NCBI RefSeq assembly: GCF_009741375.1
Contig: NZ_WOWP01000034.1
Span: 160,542-224,541, forward strand
DNA length: 64,000 nucleotides
Source of the DNA: Flavobacterium rakeshii
GTDB taxonomy: Bacteria; Bacteroidota; Bacteroidia; Flavobacteriales; Flavobacteriaceae
Direction: 5' to 3'
Below the pieces are notes generated by a model. The model was not told the DNA's origin. It saw only the letters and a program-made list of their open reading frames with translations, and made no database searches. Positions 61,353 to 64,000 of this stretch are shown here, one piece after another. The position numbers and the translations under genes were made by a program. Within the stretch, counting starts at the first letter, position 1. Every line of letters starts with the position of its first letter.

Positions 61353-64000
61353 TTGGGGGATCTGCTCTATCATGTTATTATAGTTGTTTAAATTTCCTGT
61401 ATTTAGCGGGTATGTTATTACTGAATTTTGCATTACCTGTCTTTCATTTCCGGAACCATCATACTTAATCGTACCGTCCATGTTTATATCTCCCGATAGG
61501 TAACCTTCTGCATTGAAGTTCAATACCTGTCCTGTATTATTGGAGTCTGAAAGCACCTGGCTTCCCATGGTTTGCCTGTCGTTATTTACTCCGTCATACT
61601 TAATCTTGTTATCGTAGTTTGCATTTCCTGCAAATAGTGCCTTACCTGTATAGCCTGTCATATCTACATCATACATTGCCACATTATCAGGGCTGGTTGA
61701 TAAATGATAGGTATTGGCATCACTAAGAGAGGTAAAATCTATCGCAGCCAGTCCCATAGAAGCTGTTATAGGGTTTGCTGTCATGGCTCCAAAATGATTG
61801 CGGTGTTTTACTGCTACATAAAATGTTTGTGGTAATGAAGTAATTCTTAAAGCTCCGCCTGTGGCAGCATCTACCACATCACCGTCTCTTTGTACCAGTG
61901 CCGACATTGTTTTAATTACCTCTGTATCATCTAATGGGTTTCTTATTTCAATAAATACCCAGTCTACCACTGCGTCGCCTGTTCCGTCATTCGCATTAAG
62001 AACTGTAGAGTTTGTAGTTTCATCTCCGGTATTGTTCACGTGGGTAAACCTTGCGTTAAGAGTACTGCTGTAAGGCTGTTCTTCCGGAATATGCCCTCCT
62101 GTTCTTAAATCGTCGCGCATAAGTCCGTCTGAAGTACCCGATAATGCTCCGTGAAGCATCATTTTTATATTAAGTGTAATATCACAGTTTGTGGTTAAGG
62201 TTACCGCTACAGCAAAACGCGATGTACTCACACAGCCATTTTCGGTTATTTCACCATAATAGGTAGTGCTGGTTACAAGTGCATCTGTACTTGCGTAGGC
62301 CGTACCACCACTAGCCTGATTGTACCAGGTAACATTACTTTCGTTAGCCGATAAACTGGCTACTGTAGGGGAGTCATATCCACAGAAAGATTGTGATACA
62401 CTACCTGTTGGAGCTGCCGTACTGTATACATTTACTGCAACAGCAAGCCTTGACGTACTCACACAACCGTTTGCAGTTATTTCTCCGTAATATGTAGTAC
62501 CGTTGCTAAGAGCATCTGTACCGGCATAAGCTGTACCGCCAGTTGCCTGATTATACCAGGTTGTGCTACCTTCAACCGTAACAAGATCACCCACTGTAGG
62601 GCTGTCCTGTGAACAGAAGTTTTGAGTAGCATCTCCCGTTGGTGCTGCTGTAGTGTATACATTAGCTGTAACCTCAAGTCTTGACGTACTCACACAACCG
62701 TTTACTGTTATCTCTCCATAATAAGCCGTTCCGTCACTAAGGGCAACAGTACCGGCATAAGCTGTACCACCAGTTGCCTGATTGTACCAGGTAACGTTAC
62801 TTTCGTTAGTCGATAAATCGGCTATAGTAGGACTGTCCTGTGAACAGAAATCCTGAGAGGCACTACCAGTTGGAGCTGCTGTAGTATATACATTAACCGC
62901 CACGGCCAACCTTGTGGTACTAGGACAGCCGTTTAGGGTAATTTCTCCGTAATATGTAGTGCTGTTAGTTAAAGCATCAGTACCGTTATAAGCTGTACCG
63001 CCACTTGCCTGATTGTACCAGGTAACGTTACTTTCGTTAGTCGATAAATCGGCTATTGTAGGGGTATCCTGAGAACAAAAATCCTGAGTAGTGTTTGATG
63101 TTGTAGGCGAAGCCGTTGTGTTTAAAGTTACCGTAACTTCCAGTCGGCTTGTACTAACACATGTACCTGATTCGATAGAACCATAATAGGTTTCACCGCT
63201 AACCAATGCATCAGTGCCCGCATAAGCCGTACCGCCACTAGCCTGATCATACCATACAACACCTGCTTCATCTACTACAATATCTGCAACCGTAGGGCTA
63301 TCTATAGTACAAAATGCCTGAGCTGCATCTCCAGTTGGGGCAGGTATATTACCTACATTAGCTGTTACTGCCAGCCTTGAAGTACTCACACAACCGTTTG
63401 CGGTTATTTCTCCGTAATAAATTATTCCGTCGCTAAGGGCGTCATTACCAGCATAAGCGGTACCGCCACTTGCCTGATTGTACCAGGTAACATTACTTTC
63501 GTTTGTAGCTAAATCAGCTACTGTAGGGTTATCCTGAGTACAGAATTCCTGAGTTGCAAAACCGCTTGGTGCCGGTGTTGAATATACGTTTACGGTTACC
63601 GCAAATCGTGAAGTACTCACACAACCGTTAACAGTTATTTCTCCATAGTAAACCGTTGTATTAGTAAGGGCATCGCTACTTGCGTAAGCAGTACCGCCAC
63701 TTGCCTGATTGTACCAGGTTGTACTGCCTTCAACCGTTACAAGATCACCCACTGTAGGGCTGTCCTGTGAACAGAAGTTTTGAATAGCATCTCCCGTTGG
63801 CGCTGCTGTAGTATGCACATTTGCCGTTACTGCAAATCTCGAAGTACTTACACATCCGTTTGCGGTTATCTCTCCGTAATAAATTGTTCCATCGTTAAGG
63901 GGATCAGTACCAGCATAAGCAGTACCGCCACTTGCCTGATTATACCAGGTTGTACTACCTTCAACCGTTACAAGATCAGCTACCGTAGGGCTGTCCTGTG
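61350..64000 (-). CDS. Repeat adhesin with C-terminal dockerin-like motifs (5' end outside the window)
   Basis: At least 883 codons; the frame is open to the window edge, so the true start lies beyond 64000 (the GTG at 63818 is internal). Eight visible Ig-like units of about 77 aa (signature FCSQDSPTVADL, TWYNQASGGTAY, YYGEITANGC) are followed by a 270-residue C-terminal domain: a strand-rich part (about NIKMMLHGALSG, RDDLRTGGHIPEEQPYS) and two calcium-loop-like repeats, AGNANYDNKIKYDG and SGDINMDGTIKYDG, 46 residues apart, each followed by NDRQ/NERQ, ending EQIPQ. There is no recognisable T9SS sorting domain at the end. The loops resemble dockerin modules. Confidence 0.85.
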   Translation of the reverse strand, partial: QDSPTVADLVTVEGSTTWYNQASGGTAYAGTDPLNDGTIYYGEITANGCVSTSRFAVTANVHTTAAPTGDAIQNFCSQDSPTVGDLVTVEGSTTWYNQASGGTAYASSDALTNTTVYYGEITVNGCVSTSRFAVTVNVYSTPAPSGFATQEFCTQDNPTVADLATNESNVTWYNQASGGTAYAGNDALSDGIIYYGEITANGCVSTSRLAVTANVGNIPAPTGDAAQAFCTIDSPTVADIVVDEAGVVWYDQASGGTAYAGTDALVSGETYYGSIESGTCVSTSRLEVTVTLNTTASPTTSNTTQDFCSQDTPTIADLSTNESNVTWYNQASGGTAYNGTDALTNSTTYYGEITLNGCPSTTRLAVAVNVYTTAAPTGSASQDFCSQDSPTIADLSTNESNVTWYNQATGGTAYAGTVALSDGTAYYGEITVNGCVSTSRLEVTANVYTTAAPTGDATQNFCSQDSPTVGDLVTVEGSTTWYNQATGGTAYAGTDALSNGTTYYGEITANGCVSTSRLAVAVNVYSTAAPTGSVSQSFCGYDSPTVASLSANESNVTWYNQASGGTAYASTDALVTSTTYYGEITENGCVSTSRFAVAVTLTTNCDITLNIKMMLHGALSGTSDGLMRDDLRTGGHIPEEQPYSSTLNARFTHVNNTGDETTNSTVLNANDGTGDAVVDWVFIEIRNPLDDTEVIKTMSALVQRDGDVVDAATGGALRITSLPQTFYVAVKHRNHFGAMTANPITASMGLAAIDFTSLSDANTYHLSTSPDNVAMYDVDMTGYTGKALFAGNANYDNKIKYDGVNNDRQTMGSQVLSDSNNTGQVLNFNAEGYLSGDINMDGTIKYDGSGNERQVMQNSVITYPLNTGNLNNYNNMIEQIPQ
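62200..64000 (-). repeat. Eight tandem 231-bp coding repeats, continuing beyond the window
   Basis: Units of about 77 codons in the partial adhesin gene, running to the right edge; related in sequence to the 80-aa units of the neighbour. Confidence 0.8.

Noticed and set aside
61350..63818. GTG at 63818 as start of the adhesin gene
   Set aside because: The frame stays open and repeat-encoding up to 64000, so the GTG is an internal valine codon.
55600..64000. CRISPR-like regular repeats
   Set aside because: Period of 231-240 bp, no spacers, and open reading frame kept through all units; they are coding repeats.
1..64000. tRNA, rRNA, insertion sequences, integrases, prophage
   Set aside because: No cloverleaf, rRNA or transposase pattern was seen in any gap or frame; short RNAs without clear structure could be missed.

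Overview
The window is a chromosomal stretch from a member of the Bacteroidota, almost certainly the family Flavobacteriaceae (Flavobacterium-like). The evidence is: an AT-rich genome with short intergenic gaps; promoters of the Bacteroidota type (TTG/TTTG, 18-20 nt, TAnnTTTG); secreted proteins ending in type IX secretion (T9SS) C-terminal domains; a PorP/SprF protein beside SprB-like giant adhesins; and TonB-plug/SusC-type modules. No rRNA, tRNA, CRISPR, insertion sequence or prophage was seen, so this is vertically inherited core and cell-surface DNA. The only operon that looks typically transferable is the arsenic one.

Layout. 1-6.4 kb: small beta-barrel protein, PPK2-type polyphosphate kinase, an unknown secretable-looking beta-rich protein, then an ECF sigma factor overlapping a remarkable chimera (anti-sigma-like N-terminus, membrane helix, carboxypeptidase-like domain, two TonB-plug-like repeats, YfbK-type von Willebrand A domain). 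6.4-10.2 kb: alpha/beta hydrolase with an ABC-F ATPase, and divergently a tandem cluster of five tiny two-helix membrane proteins. 10.2-16.8 kb: a long minus-strand gene run headed by an ABC-2 exporter (ATPase, permease), then an NtrC-like regulator without DNA-binding domain, a degenerate DEAD-box protein, two unknowns, DUF2007, GNAT and a hydrolase. 17-21 kb: YigZ, a thioesterase, and dnaA overlapping a low-molecular-weight phosphatase and a tetrapyrrole-methylase-fold methyltransferase. 20.9-23.9 kb: arsenic operon arsR - DUF6428 - arsC - acr3 - unknown. 24-31 kb: SulP transporter, PLP racemase plus GNAT, NhaA, DUF389 protein, geranylgeranyl-reductase-like flavoprotein. 31-36.5 kb: unknowns, a lysozyme-like protein, operon dapF - GNAT - mltG, and a DegP/HtrA protease. 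36.6-41.3 kb: small membrane protein and two T9SS-secreted proteins (M43 metalloprotease, GEVED-domain protein). 41.6-46.1 kb: long-form GAPDH, aconitase, small membrane protein. 46.3-51.5 kb: three consecutive SurA/parvulin-type periplasmic chaperones with a MoxR ATPase. 51.7-64 kb: gliding/adhesion locus in the order (transcribed leftwards) repeat adhesin ending in dockerin-like motifs (5' end outside the window), giant SprB-like adhesin with a CHU_C-type C-terminus, PorP/SprF outer membrane protein, OmpA/PD40 protein.

How it works together. The right third is an outer-membrane biogenesis and surface-display region: the SurA-like chaperones would escort beta-barrels and T9SS cargo, PorP/SprF would receive and anchor the SprB-like adhesin, and the OmpA protein would tie the complex to peptidoglycan. 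Several intergenic regions carry repeats that look like transcription factor sites: 12-14 bp direct repeats with an exact 21-bp period before the ABC exporter and before the M43 protease, three copies of TTACGAAAAC before GAPDH, and a duplicated TTGCAGCAATTA before aconitase. These, the sigma-linked vWA chimera and the adhesin pair with possible cohesin/dockerin-like ends are the most interesting items.
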